From assembly GCA_003235365.1 (NCBI GenBank), contig QJWJ01000354.1, positions 1-64,000 of the forward strand: a stretch of DNA of 64,000 bases, written 5' to 3'. The notes under the pieces are model-generated. The model was not told where the DNA came from, ran no database searches, and saw nothing but the letters and a program-made list of their open reading frames with translations. The DNA is from Deltaproteobacteria bacterium. Its GTDB lineage: Bacteria; Myxococcota_A; Polyangia; Polyangiales; Polyangiaceae. This document shows positions 1 to 9,200 of the stretch, piece by piece. Each line of letters opens with the position of its first letter. The first letter of the stretch is position 1. Both the position numbers and the translations under genes were made by a program.

Positions 1-4
1 TCGA

Positions 5-397
5 CTAGGCGATCGTATTCTCTTTGGGCAACGCGTACAGTGACTCGCTAGGCATCACGTAGTCGATCATCTCGGCGTTTTCCCCGTGACAGGTATCGCA
101 GGTGAACGAATCGGCGTACGAAGAGTCGTGATCGGCGAACAGCTTTTCCATCTTCGGATGAACGACAGCCGCCATGTACCCGAATTTCTGAGCCTGAGTC
201 TTGACGCTCCAGGCCGTATCGGGCGCCCCCATTCCGTCGACCCCTGGCGACTTCGGATCACTCTTGCCGCAAGCGGAGAGCGCACCAGCGGCGACCAGCG
301 ACAGCACCAACGCAACACCAACCGGCGACCGAGACGACTCCCTGCTGCGAACTGGACGGACGGGACCGGTAACGTTTTCGGGCGTGTAGATGTTCAT
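5..397 (-). CDS. Mono-haem c-type cytochrome-like lipoprotein
   Basis: A 130-residue predicted lipoprotein. A hydrophobic segment (about 26-42) ends in the lipobox LSAC with Cys43, so it should be lipidated and held in the periplasm or outer membrane. Near the C-terminus is one CxxCH haem-attachment motif (CDTCH, Cys100/Cys103/His104). There is no other recognisable domain. His80 or one of Met73, Met82, Met110 or Met115 could be the distal haem ligand. This suggests a small one-electron carrier; the partner is unknown because the gene runs to the window edge. The ATG at 397 is the only good start, which leaves a rather long, Arg-containing n-region before the hydrophobic core. The lipobox and haem motif are seen directly; electron transfer is inferred. 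Confidence 0.75.
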   Translation of the reverse strand: MNIYTPENVTGPVRPVRSRESSRSPVGVALVLSLVAAGALSACGKSDPKSPGVDGMGAPDTAWSVKTQAQKFGYMAAVVHPKMEKLFADHDSSYADSFTCDTCHGENAEMIDYVMPSESLYALPKENTIA

Positions 398-568
398 CGG
401 TGCTCGCGGTGATTCGGGTCGTCGAAGTGTTATCCCCTACTTCGGCGATCCACAAGGGCAGGTGCCGCGGTCTGGGGCGTGAACCGAGACTGTGATTTTC
501 TCGGCGGCCGATTTCGGGGCGACTCGACGCCGAGCTCCGCATCGGCACGCCGCGCCGATGAAGCAATC

Positions 569-3133
569 TCAGAAAGGAGGCGGCGCAGGCTGCGGTGTGG
601 TCGGTGGGCGCGATTCGCCGGGTCGTTTTGAATCGCCCGACGGCGCGTCGGATTGCGGCGCGCCAGCGTCGCCCTCGGCCGGCGCGATTTGCGTCGGCTC
701 GGTGCCGGCGAGAAACTCCTCGCGGCGGCGTTCGCCAGCGCCGAGCCGAGGCAACAAACCGGTGCGTGCATCGACCTCCACCTGCACGACACCGCTGGGC
801 CTGCGAAAGGTCGTCTTGGGCTTGCCCGCGTGCGCAGCCTTCATGAACTGTACCCATGCAGGCAACGCAGTCGCCGCTCCCGACTCGCGCTTGCCAAGCG
901 GCTTTGCGTCGTCGTAGCCCACCCACACGACAGCCACGATGTCCGTCGAAAACCCGGCAAACCAGGCGTCCTTCGCGTCGTTGGTGGTGCCTGTCTTACC
1001 TGCGACATCACGCCCCACTGCCTGCGCCGCACGACCGGTCCCCGACTGAACCACCGAACGCATCAGGCTCGTGGTGAGATACGCCTCTTCGGGAGCCAGG
1101 ACGCGCCGCTCAGGAGGCGCCACGGGTGGAGGAACTTCCGTACCATCCGGGGCGAGCATGCGCCCGACGAATCGCGGCGCGGAATACATGCCACCGCTCG
1201 CGAGCGTGGCGTAGGCCGAGGCAAGCTCGATCGGTGCCACCTCGTAGGAACCCAAGGCGAGCGAAAGATCGGGTTTGAGTTCGGAAGCGATGCCCATCGC
1301 GTGTGCCCACTGCACGACCTGCTCCGGACCGTTGAGCTTGAGCAGCATGGTGCTGGCCTGGTTGTTGCTGTGGGTGAGCGCCTCACGCAGGCTGATCGCG
1401 GGGCCATTGGGCGTCTCGACGACGCCGGACGTGACTTTCTCGACGGGGATCATGCTGACCGGTGAGAAATTGCGCGAGTGCAACGCGTAGCTGTACAGCA
1501 GCGGCTTGAACGTCGAACCTGGTTGCCGGCGCGCATCCGTGGCTCGATCGAGTCCGCCGGAAATGGCTTCGTAGCTGCCGATCAGCGCGAGCACGTCTCG
1601 GCTGCGTACGTCCAGCGCCACCAACACCGATTGTGGCCCGAGTTCGAGACTCAGCGGTGGTTTGCTGTCAGGCTCGGGCGCCTCGAGCAAGCGCACCCGC
1701 AACATGGCGCCGCTACTGGTGAACTTGCTCGGCGGCAAGTGTGTGGGATTGTAGCGCGTCTCACTCGCCAGCGTGACGCGGCCAAGAACGTCGCCGACGC
1801 GAACGTCGACAGTGCCGGTGTGATCGTCGACGCTGTCGACGATACCGTTGTAGATCCGATGAACCTTGGGCTGCCCCGAGAACGGCTCACCCCAAAGCTT
1901 GCGCTGCTTGGCATTGAAGGGCGCCAACAACTCGTGGCGTTTCATGTACGCGTCCAAGTTGTCGCGCACCGCCTGTCGCGCGGCAGCTTGCAGCGTCGGA
2001 TCGATGGTCGTGTAGACGGTGTGCCCGCCGCTTTGCGCGGCCGCACCAAAGCGTTGGCGCAATTGCTTCCGCGCCTGATCCACCACTTCCGGCGCGAGAC
2101 GGCTCTCGGTCTCCTCGGCGGGTGCCAGCCGCAACGGGCGCGCATCGACGGTGTCGAAGAGGTCCCGAGTCAGAAAGCCCTTGAGCACCATCTGATTGAG
2201 CACGTAGCGGCGCCGCTGCAGCGACTTGTCCGCATCTCGACGCGGCGAAAAGCGCTCGGGTGCGGCAACCAAGCCGGCCAGCGTGGCGGCCTCTTCGAGG
2301 GCCAGCTCCGAAGCGTGTTTTCCGAAGTAGTACCTGGCGGCCTCTTCGATGCCGTAGCGGCCGTGTCCCAAGTAGATGTGGTTGAGGTACAGCCAGAAGA
2401 TCTCGTCCTTCGAAAGCGATTGTTCGAGCCGACGCGCGAGCACCGTTTCGCGGATCTTCCGCCGGTAGCTGCGCTCCGAGTCGAGCAGGACGTTTTTGAT
2501 CACCTGTTGGGTGATTGTACTGCCACCTTGAACGGTCTTGCCGGCGCGGATGTTCGCAACCAACGCGCGCAACATGCCCAGGTAGTTGAGCCCTTCGTGC
2601 TCGTAGAAGTGGGCATCCTCCGCGGCGAGAAACGCCAGCTTGGCCGAGTCGGGGATTTGCTCGAACGGCACGACCGTACGGCGCTCGGTGAACACACTGG
2701 CGAGCAGGGTTTCGTCACGCGCCAGGATGCGCGTGATCTGCGGCGGGTTGTACCCCGAACGCAGTTTCTCCACGCTGGGCAGATCTCGAGCGACGTGCTC
2801 GAGCGTGAAGTACACGCCGGTCGCGCCCAGCGCGAACAGACCGGAAAGAACCAGCACACCGATCAGCAGCACCCGTCCCCACGGAAAGCGTGGCAGCGGA
2901 CGCATCGGCAGCGGGGTCGGTGGCCGCTCCCCTTCCGTCGAGGAAGCCGGACCGGACGAGATGGAGCTCGATGACGCCAACATCCGCCGCCCCGAGCGCC
3001 GCGTGGCCAGTCGCTCCGGCGATTTCGGATCGTCGGCGTCGGATTTGGCCGGTTGGGGCGCGTCGCGGCGAGTCGACGCCCCCTCCGGCACCTCGTTCAT
3101 GTCGAGGGTCTTGGTGCGGGGTTTGTCGGACAT
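569..3133 (-). CDS. Penicillin-binding protein 1A (bifunctional class A PBP)
   Basis: Class A PBP that polymerises glycan strands and cross-links peptidoglycan at the outer face of the inner membrane. The order is a charged cytoplasmic tail (1-83), one membrane anchor (about 84-112), a GT51 transglycosylase domain with EDAHFYEHEG (catalytic Glu near 170) and QGGSTITQQ, then a transpeptidase domain with STFK (nucleophile Ser near 538), SNN near 587 and KTGTT near 712. All three active-site motifs of a penicilloyl-serine transferase are intact. The C-terminus is a Pro/Ala-rich tail. The 854-residue length fits the family. It starts 10 nt after the upstream Ser/Thr kinase gene, so the two are probably co-transcribed and the kinase may act on wall synthesis; that link is inferred from position only. 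Confidence 0.95.
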   Translation of the reverse strand: MSDKPRTKTLDMNEVPEGASTRRDAPQPAKSDADDPKSPERLATRRSGRRMLASSSSISSGPASSTEGERPPTPLPMRPLPRFPWGRVLLIGVLVLSGLFALGATGVYFTLEHVARDLPSVEKLRSGYNPPQITRILARDETLLASVFTERRTVVPFEQIPDSAKLAFLAAEDAHFYEHEGLNYLGMLRALVANIRAGKTVQGGSTITQQVIKNVLLDSERSYRRKIRETVLARRLEQSLSKDEIFWLYLNHIYLGHGRYGIEEAARYYFGKHASELALEEAATLAGLVAAPERFSPRRDADKSLQRRRYVLNQMVLKGFLTRDLFDTVDARPLRLAPAEETESRLAPEVVDQARKQLRQRFGAAAQSGGHTVYTTIDPTLQAAARQAVRDNLDAYMKRHELLAPFNAKQRKLWGEPFSGQPKVHRIYNGIVDSVDDHTGTVDVRVGDVLGRVTLASETRYNPTHLPPSKFTSSGAMLRVRLLEAPEPDSKPPLSLELGPQSVLVALDVRSRDVLALIGSYEAISGGLDRATDARRQPGSTFKPLLYSYALHSRNFSPVSMIPVEKVTSGVVETPNGPAISLREALTHSNNQASTMLLKLNGPEQVVQWAHAMGIASELKPDLSLALGSYEVAPIELASAYATLASGGMYSAPRFVGRMLAPDGTEVPPPVAPPERRVLAPEEAYLTTSLMRSVVQSGTGRAAQAVGRDVAGKTGTTNDAKDAWFAGFSTDIVAVVWVGYDDAKPLGKRESGAATALPAWVQFMKAAHAGKPKTTFRRPSGVVQVEVDARTGLLPRLGAGERRREEFLAGTEPTQIAPAEGDAGAPQSDAPSGDSKRPGESRPPTTPQPAPPPF

Positions 3134-3143
3134 CGCGGACGGG

Positions 3144-4268
3144 TTACTTCATCAACAACAGCAGCACTCCCACCGTCAACGCCGCACCCAGAATCAAGAA
3201 GACCGCAGCAACGCCGATCAGTACCCAAACGCTATCTCGGGCGCGCGCCGGTTGAACCTCCGCTGCGGCCGCCGCGACTGGCGGACTCCGACGACTGCTC
3301 GGCGGAGACTCGATCGACGGGTTGGATGTCGCCGGCGGCGCCGGTGTCATCTGGAAGATCGCCTCCACGGCCGGGCCCGACTCGGCGAACGGACGCAGTG
3401 CCTGAGCAAACTCGATGGCAGACTGATAACGAGCATCGGGCGACTTGGCCATGGCGCGACTCAAGACACCCCACAGCGGCTCGGGGAATTTTCGTTCTTC
3501 GGTCCGGTCGTTGATGGGGATCGGCGCCTCCACCACGTGCTTCTGGATGTACTCCATCGGCGTCTTGGCTTCGAACGGGAGCTTGCCGGTGAGAGCTTCG
3601 TACAGGATCACGGCCAACGAATAGATGTCACTTCGAGCATCGAGGGTTTTGCCCTGAGCCTGTTCCGGTGACATGAACTCCGGCGTCCCGAAAACCATTC
3701 CCTCTTGGGTGAGCTGAATGGACCCGGGCCGCATCTGCCGCTCGGTCACCTTGGCCAGGCCAAAGTCGAGCACTTTCGGGTAATCGGAAATCTCGCCCTG
3801 TTTGCACAGGAAGATGTTCTCCGGCTTCAAATCGCGATGCACGATGCCCATGTCGTGGGCTTCCTGCAAGGCGCCGCAAGCCTGGATCAGAATGGCAGCG
3901 GCCTTGGGCAGTGGCAGCGGCCCCTCGCGCTTCACGGCACGATTCAGGTTCCGGCCCTGCAGGTACTCCATCACGATGAACAGCGATCCGCCACCCACGG
4001 CGCCGTCCTCCAGCTGCCCGTACATGAACACCTTCACGGTGTTCGGGTGAGTGAGCTGACTCATCGCCCGCGCCTCGCGTCGGAAGCGCGACGCCAGGTC
4101 GCGGCGTGTCGCCAACTTGGGGTGCAAGATCTTGATGGCGACCGAGCGGTTCATGTCCACCTGCGTCGCCTGATAGACCGACCCCATGCCGCCCGTTCCA
4201 ATCTTCTTGGTGATGTGGAACTGACCGCCAAGGATGGTTCGATCCAGAAACGGATCCGCCGGTTGCAT
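3144..4268 (-). CDS. Membrane Ser/Thr protein kinase (Hanks type)
   Basis: Eukaryotic-like Ser/Thr kinase of 374 residues. The kinase domain lies at about 14-275 with the glycine loop IGTGGMGSVY, VAIKIL (ATP Lys), HRDLKPEN catalytic loop, DFGLAK metal motif and the GTPEFMSPEQ activation/APE-type segment, so it looks catalytically complete. A Pro/Ser linker leads to one C-terminal transmembrane helix ending a few residues before the stop, so the kinase sits in the cytoplasm with almost no periplasmic part and no PASTA sensor. I chose the ATG at 4268 because homology starts there; the upstream in-frame extension is Arg-rich and unlike a kinase. It directly precedes the PBP1A gene (10-nt gap). 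Confidence 0.92.
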   Translation of the reverse strand: MQPADPFLDRTILGGQFHITKKIGTGGMGSVYQATQVDMNRSVAIKILHPKLATRRDLASRFRREARAMSQLTHPNTVKVFMYGQLEDGAVGGGSLFIVMEYLQGRNLNRAVKREGPLPLPKAAAILIQACGALQEAHDMGIVHRDLKPENIFLCKQGEISDYPKVLDFGLAKVTERQMRPGSIQLTQEGMVFGTPEFMSPEQAQGKTLDARSDIYSLAVILYEALTGKLPFEAKTPMEYIQKHVVEAPIPINDRTEERKFPEPLWGVLSRAMAKSPDARYQSAIEFAQALRPFAESGPAVEAIFQMTPAPPATSNPSIESPPSSRRSPPVAAAAAEVQPARARDSVWVLIGVAAVFLILGAALTVGVLLLLMK

Positions 4269-4624
4269 CCCCGAGGTTGTTAGCAGAGATCGGCTCCAAC
4301 CGCTAAGAGCGGATCTCAAAACCGGCCGTAGACGACAAATCGGCCTCAGCAACGCGCTGGACCTGCGTCGCCCGGCGACCCAATCGCACGCTGCGATCGT
4401 ATCGTCGTCACATCGCACCTCATCGCCCGCAACGGGGTCAACCGCCCCACGTGAACTCGGTCGCGCTGGCACTGCAACCCACGCGCCGATCGAACGACGG
4501 GAAGGCCGCCGAACGCACCGCGCCGAGGCGTGAAAGACGCGACCGCGTATTGGGCTCGATGACGAGAAATGGGCTAGCCTGCCCGAGCACGCGGCATCTG
4601 AGCCGCACACCCACACCGACCTGC
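4269..4624. other. Divergent intergenic region
   Basis: 356 bases between the divergently transcribed kinase and pgeF genes. It must hold the promoters for both. I could not identify a convincing -35/-10 pair, terminator or RNA gene in it. Confidence 0.4.
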
Positions 4625-5392
4625 ATGCCCGACGCCACCTACCTCACTAGTCCTCTGCTGCAAGGCGCGGGATTCCGCCACGCTTTCTTCACGCGACACG
4701 GCGGGGTCTCCGCCGGCGCATACGCCTCACTGAATTTCTCGTATGCCGTCGGCGACGAAGCCGCCAACGTCGACGAGAATCTACGACGCGCAGCGGCAGC
4801 GCTGGGCGTGGCGCCCGACCGGCTCTACTTCGCCGCTCAGGTTCATGGCCGCGACGTGCTCGAGCTGGACGGTTCGGAATCGTCCTCAGCAATCATGCAC
4901 ACGGAGGCAGATGCCATCGTCAGCGGGTGTCCAGATCTGGCGTGCGCGGTACGCACAGCAGACTGCCTGCCCATCCTGATCGCCGACAGGACGACCGGTC
5001 GCGCGGTTGCCGCGCACGCGGGCTGGCGCGGGCTCGTAGGTCGCGTCATCGACGCTGTGGCGAGTCGTCTCGGAGGTGATCCCACGGATTGGGTCGCGGC
5101 GATTGGACCACACATCTCCACCGCTGCTTTCGAAGTCTCCGAGGACGTCGCGCGTGAACTCGAGGCATGCAGCGACGCAACCGCGCCGTGCGTTCGCGTC
5201 GCTGGTGAGAAACCCAAGGTCGACCTCGCGCAAGTCGCGCGCGCCCAGTTGCTCACCTTGGGGATCGCTCCGGAGCACGTCGAACACGTCGGAGGCTGCA
5301 CACGACTGGATCCGATGGATTACTTCTCGTTCCGACGCGATGGTCGTCACAGCGGGCGACACCTGTCGGCGATCGTTCCACGCACCGCGTGA
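4625..5392 (+). CDS. pgeF: Peptidoglycan editing factor / purine nucleoside phosphorylase, YfiH family
   Basis: 255-residue member of the YfiH/PgeF (multi-copper polyphenol oxidoreductase laccase-like) family. Members have been described as cytosolic purine nucleoside phosphorylase/adenosine deaminase enzymes, and PgeF prevents mis-incorporation of L-Ser into wall peptides. Visible motifs are FFTRHGGVS, LNFSYAVGD, the QVHG histidine, HTEADAIV, RTADCLPIL with the metal-ligand Cys, AAHAGWRG with the third ligand His, and the C-terminal GGCTRLDPMDYFSFRRD. The ATG at 4625 starts just before the family homology; the reading frame stays open farther upstream but that part is Arg-rich and unconserved. 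It stands alone on the plus strand and converges with the next kinase gene. Confidence 0.9.
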   Translation: MPDATYLTSPLLQGAGFRHAFFTRHGGVSAGAYASLNFSYAVGDEAANVDENLRRAAAALGVAPDRLYFAAQVHGRDVLELDGSESSSAIMHTEADAIVSGCPDLACAVRTADCLPILIADRTTGRAVAAHAGWRGLVGRVIDAVASRLGGDPTDWVAAIGPHISTAAFEVSEDVARELEACSDATAPCVRVAGEKPKVDLAQVARAQLLTLGIAPEHVEHVGGCTRLDPMDYFSFRRDGRHSGRHLSAIVPRTA

Positions 5393-5480
5393 GAACCCGC
5401 GGCGCGAGCGGCCGTCGCCGCTGGAACGAGTCAAGTGGTGTGTGGTCGACGACGCTCGAGCCGCGCTCAGCAGTGCGGCA

Positions 5481-7133
5481 TCAGATGCATTCCGGCTTGA
5501 TACGCCGAATGCCCTGCTCGTCGATGAACCAGGGCCGTGAACAGGGCGACGCGGGTGAGGGTTTGGGGGCGCCGACCGATTTGGGTCGTGGAGCGGGTTT
5601 TGGCCGCTTTTTCTCGGCATTGGGCACGATCGTCGTGCGCAGGTCTTCGACGTCCTGAGTCGCCCTCACGGGTGCCACGGGCCTCGGCGGGGGACTGACC
5701 GGTGCCGCAGCAACCGGAGCGACCTCGCTCGGCGCGACAGCAGCGCTGTACACGACGCTCGGAACCGGTGCGGGCAACTCCTGCTGCTCCGATCGGGCGA
5801 GGAGCAAGATGATGAGTAGCAGTATCGCGCCCGCGCCCGCGCCCGCGAACAACCACTTGCGCCGAACGCCGTCCGGCGCCGCCGCGAAGGGATTCGCGCC
5901 TGCCGCGCGCTTCGTCCGCTTGCCGGGCTGAGTCAGCTCTTCGGTGTTGTGGAACACCAGCGTCGGATCGTCGATCGGCATCGGCTCGATACGCTCGCTC
6001 GGACGGAACACACGCGTCGGCGCTTCGTCGCGCAGGAATGCCGGCAGCCCATCCGGCAAGGTGCGCGCCGAGTCTTGACCGTTCCAGTTGTCGACCAGTG
6101 TCCGCAGCATCTGCGGATCCGAATCGTTGAACGCAGACAGGTGACCGACGGCGGAGATGCTTTCGATTTCCGCCACCGCCGTTTCGCGCTGTTCCAGACT
6201 GTCACCCGCAATGGCCTCGACCCATTCACCCACCTCGCGCGCGCTCATCGGTGGAATCGTGCGCTCGACCGCGATCGCGAATTCGCGCGCCGTGGCGTAA
6301 CGGGCATCGGGTGCCTTCTCCAGGGCGCGAAGCACGAGCGCGTCGACCTGCGCCGGCACGTGGGGATTGTACGCGCTGGGCGGAGGAGTCGGGTGGCTGA
6401 TGATCTTCGTCAGGATCTCGGTCGCGTCGGAACCAGTGAACAGGCGCTCGCCGGTGAGCGCCTCCCAAAGCACGACGCCGGCGGCAAAAACGTCGGAGCG
6501 ACGATCGACCTGGCCACCTTGGAGCTGCTCCGGGCTCATGTAGGACAGCTTGCCCTTCATTTGCCCCTCACGCGTCACTTGCATGCGCGCAGCGGCTTTG
6601 GCGACGCCAAAGTCGAGCACGCGCGCGACGCCGTCAACACCGACCAGGACGTTCTGCGGTGAAACGTCTCGGTGTACCACCTTCAGGGGCACCCCCCGTT
6701 CATCCGTTGCCTCGTGCGCCGCGTGCAAGCCGTGCAACATCCCACTGACGACGCTCGAAATGAACCCCGCAGGGATCGATATGCCCTTGCGAAGAGCAGC
6801 GCGGAGCAAACGAGAAAACGACTCGCCACGCACGTAGTCCATGACCAAGAACAACTCGGTCTCCAGCGCCACGACATCTACGGTTGCCACGACGTTCGGG
6901 TGCTGGATACGCGCGGCCAAGCGCGCCTCGTCCAAGAACATGGCGTGAAAGTCGGGGTCTTTGGCGAACTGCGGATGCAAGCGCTTGATCGCCACCGTCC
7001 GCGAGAAGCCCACAGGCCCGAGCAAACGACCGAAGTGCACCGTCGCCATCCCACCTGTGGCCAGTTTGCCATACAGCGCGTAACGGCCGACGACTCGCAG
7101 GGGCTTGTTGGGATCGGGTTGGACTTCTGCCAT
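5481..7133 (-). CDS. Membrane Ser/Thr protein kinase (Hanks type)
   Basis: 550-residue Ser/Thr kinase. The kinase domain at about 17-280 has LATGGMATVHFG (glycine loop), VAIKRL, HRDVSPQN, DFGVAK and YMSPEQ. The HRDV(S)PQN form, rather than HRDLKPEN, is typical of many myxobacterial kinases and keeps Asp and Asn. A long acidic/Pro linker follows (280-420), then one membrane helix at about 423-445, and a roughly 100-residue Pro/Ala-rich outer part that ends with two Cys residues (CSRPWF and PECI), possibly a disulphide. No known sensor domain is recognised in the outer part. It is divergent from the GYF_2/AgmX gene across a 370-nt region and convergent with pgeF. Confidence 0.92.
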   Translation of the reverse strand: MAEVQPDPNKPLRVVGRYALYGKLATGGMATVHFGRLLGPVGFSRTVAIKRLHPQFAKDPDFHAMFLDEARLAARIQHPNVVATVDVVALETELFLVMDYVRGESFSRLLRAALRKGISIPAGFISSVVSGMLHGLHAAHEATDERGVPLKVVHRDVSPQNVLVGVDGVARVLDFGVAKAAARMQVTREGQMKGKLSYMSPEQLQGGQVDRRSDVFAAGVVLWEALTGERLFTGSDATEILTKIISHPTPPPSAYNPHVPAQVDALVLRALEKAPDARYATAREFAIAVERTIPPMSAREVGEWVEAIAGDSLEQRETAVAEIESISAVGHLSAFNDSDPQMLRTLVDNWNGQDSARTLPDGLPAFLRDEAPTRVFRPSERIEPMPIDDPTLVFHNTEELTQPGKRTKRAAGANPFAAAPDGVRRKWLFAGAGAGAILLLIILLLARSEQQELPAPVPSVVYSAAVAPSEVAPVAAAPVSPPPRPVAPVRATQDVEDLRTTIVPNAEKKRPKPAPRPKSVGAPKPSPASPCSRPWFIDEQGIRRIKPECI

Positions 7134-7503
7134 TCGAAATGAGGGTCTGGTAAACGGGGGCGCTCGTACGGAAATGGCTGGCGACGGAGTAGGTGCAGCT
7201 CAGGTCGGGAAGGGAGAACTCGCACCGGAGCTTGCGCTCCTGGAGCGGGGGTTTACAGCAAGAACTCGCGAAGCACCGGCTTTTCGGACCGACACGGGCT
7301 CGGACTCGTCCAGTTCGAGCCAGCGTGTACGCAGTCTCGCGAAATGACCACTACTGGTGGCAGTCGGCAGCTGTTCTGATGCATTAACTGAACATTTGTA
7401 TAATAACGGCCAACTTTTCGGCCCGATCCCCACGCTTCCGATTGTGTCCCCAGTCGGCGCAGGCCAAATTGCGGCCGCCGCCGTCCAAGCAGGTTGACTC
7501 CCC
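7134..7503. other. Divergent intergenic region
   Basis: 370 bases separating the minus-strand kinase from the plus-strand GYF_2/AgmX gene. The right part is unusually AT-rich for this genome and holds a consensus -10 (see 7399-7404). Nothing else recognised. Confidence 0.4.
7399..7404 (+). promoter_or_regulatory. Candidate -10 box (TATAAT)
   Basis: A perfect TATAAT stands in an AT-rich patch, about 100 nt before the GYF_2/AgmX start codon, in otherwise GC-rich DNA. No good -35 lies 16-18 nt upstream (the best available is weak), so this is a half-supported vegetative promoter for the gene at 7504. Confidence 0.4.
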
Positions 7504-9093
7504 ATGCACGAAGACGTCCCCACGCGCCCCACGAACCACTCCCCTGACGACCTCGGCGACTCGCTGTGGCTCGTCAGCTATGCGGACGACGACGATAGGG
7601 AAATGACCCCGCCGCAGATCTACCAAGCGCTTCGGCGCGGTGAGATCGACATGGACACCATCGTTTGGCGTGACGGCATGCCCGACTGGCTTCCGATTTC
7701 CGAGATCTCCGCGCTCAAGACCGCCATCGAACGGGTCGGTAAGACGGCAGTCGACAAGAAGAAAACCGTCATGGGTGGTTTCACCGCGAAACCCGGTCCA
7801 CCGATGCCCGGTCCACCGATGCCCGGTCCACCGATGCCCGGTCCGCCGATGCCTGGCCCGCCGACACCCGGTCCGCGACCGGTCGCGCACTCACCCGTAC
7901 CCCGCAGTACGCTGATCGGCACGGGAGCCCCTCACCCGGGCGCCGCACGTGGATTGTCGAGTGCGGTGCCTTCGCCGCGCGTCGGCAACCTCGAGGACGA
8001 AAGCGATCTCGACGAGAACCTGCTCGAGTCCGTTCGACCGCCGGCCATGACGGCGGGGCCCCTGTTCCCGAGCATGCCCTCCGACACCAAGACGGCACCG
8101 ATGCCCGGAGTGAGTCTGAGGGACGACGACCCGATCTCTCTGAACTCGGACGCGATCGAATCACTGCCGTCCAGCGCGTTGGAATCGGTGGTCGCGGAGC
8201 TGCCACCGGCGCGGCCCCCGAGCGCACCGCACAGCATCTTCGACGTCGGCGACGACACCCACAAAGACGCGTTCGACATGCCTGAAACCGACGCGCCAAC
8301 TGCGCCGTTGCGGGCCCCGCATGCGCCGCGCCCGCGTCCCCCGTTGCGCGATCGAAGCGTGGCTCCGGCCGTGACTCAACTCGATTCACTGGCGCCCGAC
8401 GATCCATCACTGGCCCCTCCGCCCCGCAAGTCCGGCGGCAAGTGGTTCCTGGTACTACTTCTGATCGGCGCAACGGCGGTGGGCATGTTCTACCTCGGAC
8501 GCCAGACCGCGGTTTCACCCGCAGCCGTCGCGCCATCGACGTCAACTTCCGCTGCTGCGGCCGCTGCGGTTCCGTCAGCTGCGCCCACCACCGCACCCGA
8601 ACCCCCCGCCAGCGCGGCAGAACCCGAAGCGACGGCCAACGCCGAAGAAGAGGCCGCACCCGCCGAAGACGAGAAATCAGTGCCGGAGCACTCCGAGCCG
8701 CCGACGGCAGCGCGGGCAGTCTACAAGCCCCCCGCGAGCCCGCGCCCTGCGGCGCCGTCACCCGCGCCCGCCAAACCCGAGCCGGCAAAGCCAGCGGAAC
8801 CCGAGCCGCCGAAGGAAGCGGTGGGCCCATTCAACACGGCGGCGGCTTCCGCAGCGCTCAGCTCCGCAGCGGCACGCGCCTCGAGTTGCCGCAAGCCCGA
8901 CGATCCGAGTGGTGTCGCGAACGTGACGGTAACCTTTGCCAATTCGGGGCGCGCCATCAACGCAAACGTCAATGGCCCACCGTTCGCTGGAACCACGACG
9001 GGTGGTTGTATCGCTTCGAAAATGCGGTCTGCGCGTGTACCGCCGTTCAGCGGTGACAGAATCACCGTGAAGAAGGTAGTTGTCATCCAGTAG
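7504..9093 (+). CDS. GYF_2-domain, proline-rich membrane protein with AgmX/TonB-like C-terminus
   Basis: 529 residues in four parts. Residues about 20-75 form a GYF_2-type domain (LWLVSYADDD then IVWRDGMPDWLPI). Residues about 97-125 are near-perfect PGPPM repeats. One membrane helix lies at about 311-331 (KWFLVLLLIGATAVGMF), followed by an Ala/Pro/Glu periplasmic spacer. The last 90 residues (from GPFNTAAASAAL) match the repeated C-terminal module found in myxobacterial AgmX/PglI-type and kinase-linked proteins, with CRKP and GGCIASKMRSARVPPFSG as hallmarks and two conserved Cys. The layout resembles a TonB-like or adaptor protein spanning the inner membrane. GYF domains bind proline-rich peptides, so the PGPPM run could be bound by its own or another GYF domain. 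Function unknown. Confidence 0.8.
   Translation: MHEDVPTRPTNHSPDDLGDSLWLVSYADDDDREMTPPQIYQALRRGEIDMDTIVWRDGMPDWLPISEISALKTAIERVGKTAVDKKKTVMGGFTAKPGPPMPGPPMPGPPMPGPPMPGPPTPGPRPVAHSPVPRSTLIGTGAPHPGAARGLSSAVPSPRVGNLEDESDLDENLLESVRPPAMTAGPLFPSMPSDTKTAPMPGVSLRDDDPISLNSDAIESLPSSALESVVAELPPARPPSAPHSIFDVGDDTHKDAFDMPETDAPTAPLRAPHAPRPRPPLRDRSVAPAVTQLDSLAPDDPSLAPPPRKSGGKWFLVLLLIGATAVGMFYLGRQTAVSPAAVAPSTSTSAAAAAAVPSAAPTTAPEPPASAAEPEATANAEEEAAPAEDEKSVPEHSEPPTAARAVYKPPASPRPAAPSPAPAKPEPAKPAEPEPPKEAVGPFNTAAASAALSSAAARASSCRKPDDPSGVANVTVTFANSGRAINANVNGPPFAGTTTGGCIASKMRSARVPPFSGDRITVKKVVVIQ
7792..7875 (+). repeat. In-frame 15-bp tandem repeat (PGPPM)
   Basis: About five and a half copies of a 15-nt unit (cccggtccaccgatg with wobble changes) encoding PGPPM. 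The first three units are identical and the later ones differ only by wobble or one substitution, which suggests recent expansion by slippage. The array is in frame, so copy-number changes keep the protein open. Confidence 0.9.
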
Positions 9094-9200
9094 TCGGTCT
9101 GTAATGGCCACTAGGGGGAATCGATCAGTGCGCTCGGCGGTCTACGGGGAATTCACCGAGACCCCATCAGCGCTTCACTCAGAACCATCACGATAGAAAC

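Noticed and set aside
1478-2974. A 498-codon open frame on the plus strand opposite PBP1A
   Set aside because: It mirrors the real PBP1A frame on the other strand; composition is Arg/Gln-rich and shows no domain.
5481-7133. HRDVSPQN as evidence of a pseudokinase
   Set aside because: Asp and Asn of the catalytic loop, VAIK Lys and DFG are all present; this form is usual in myxobacterial kinases.
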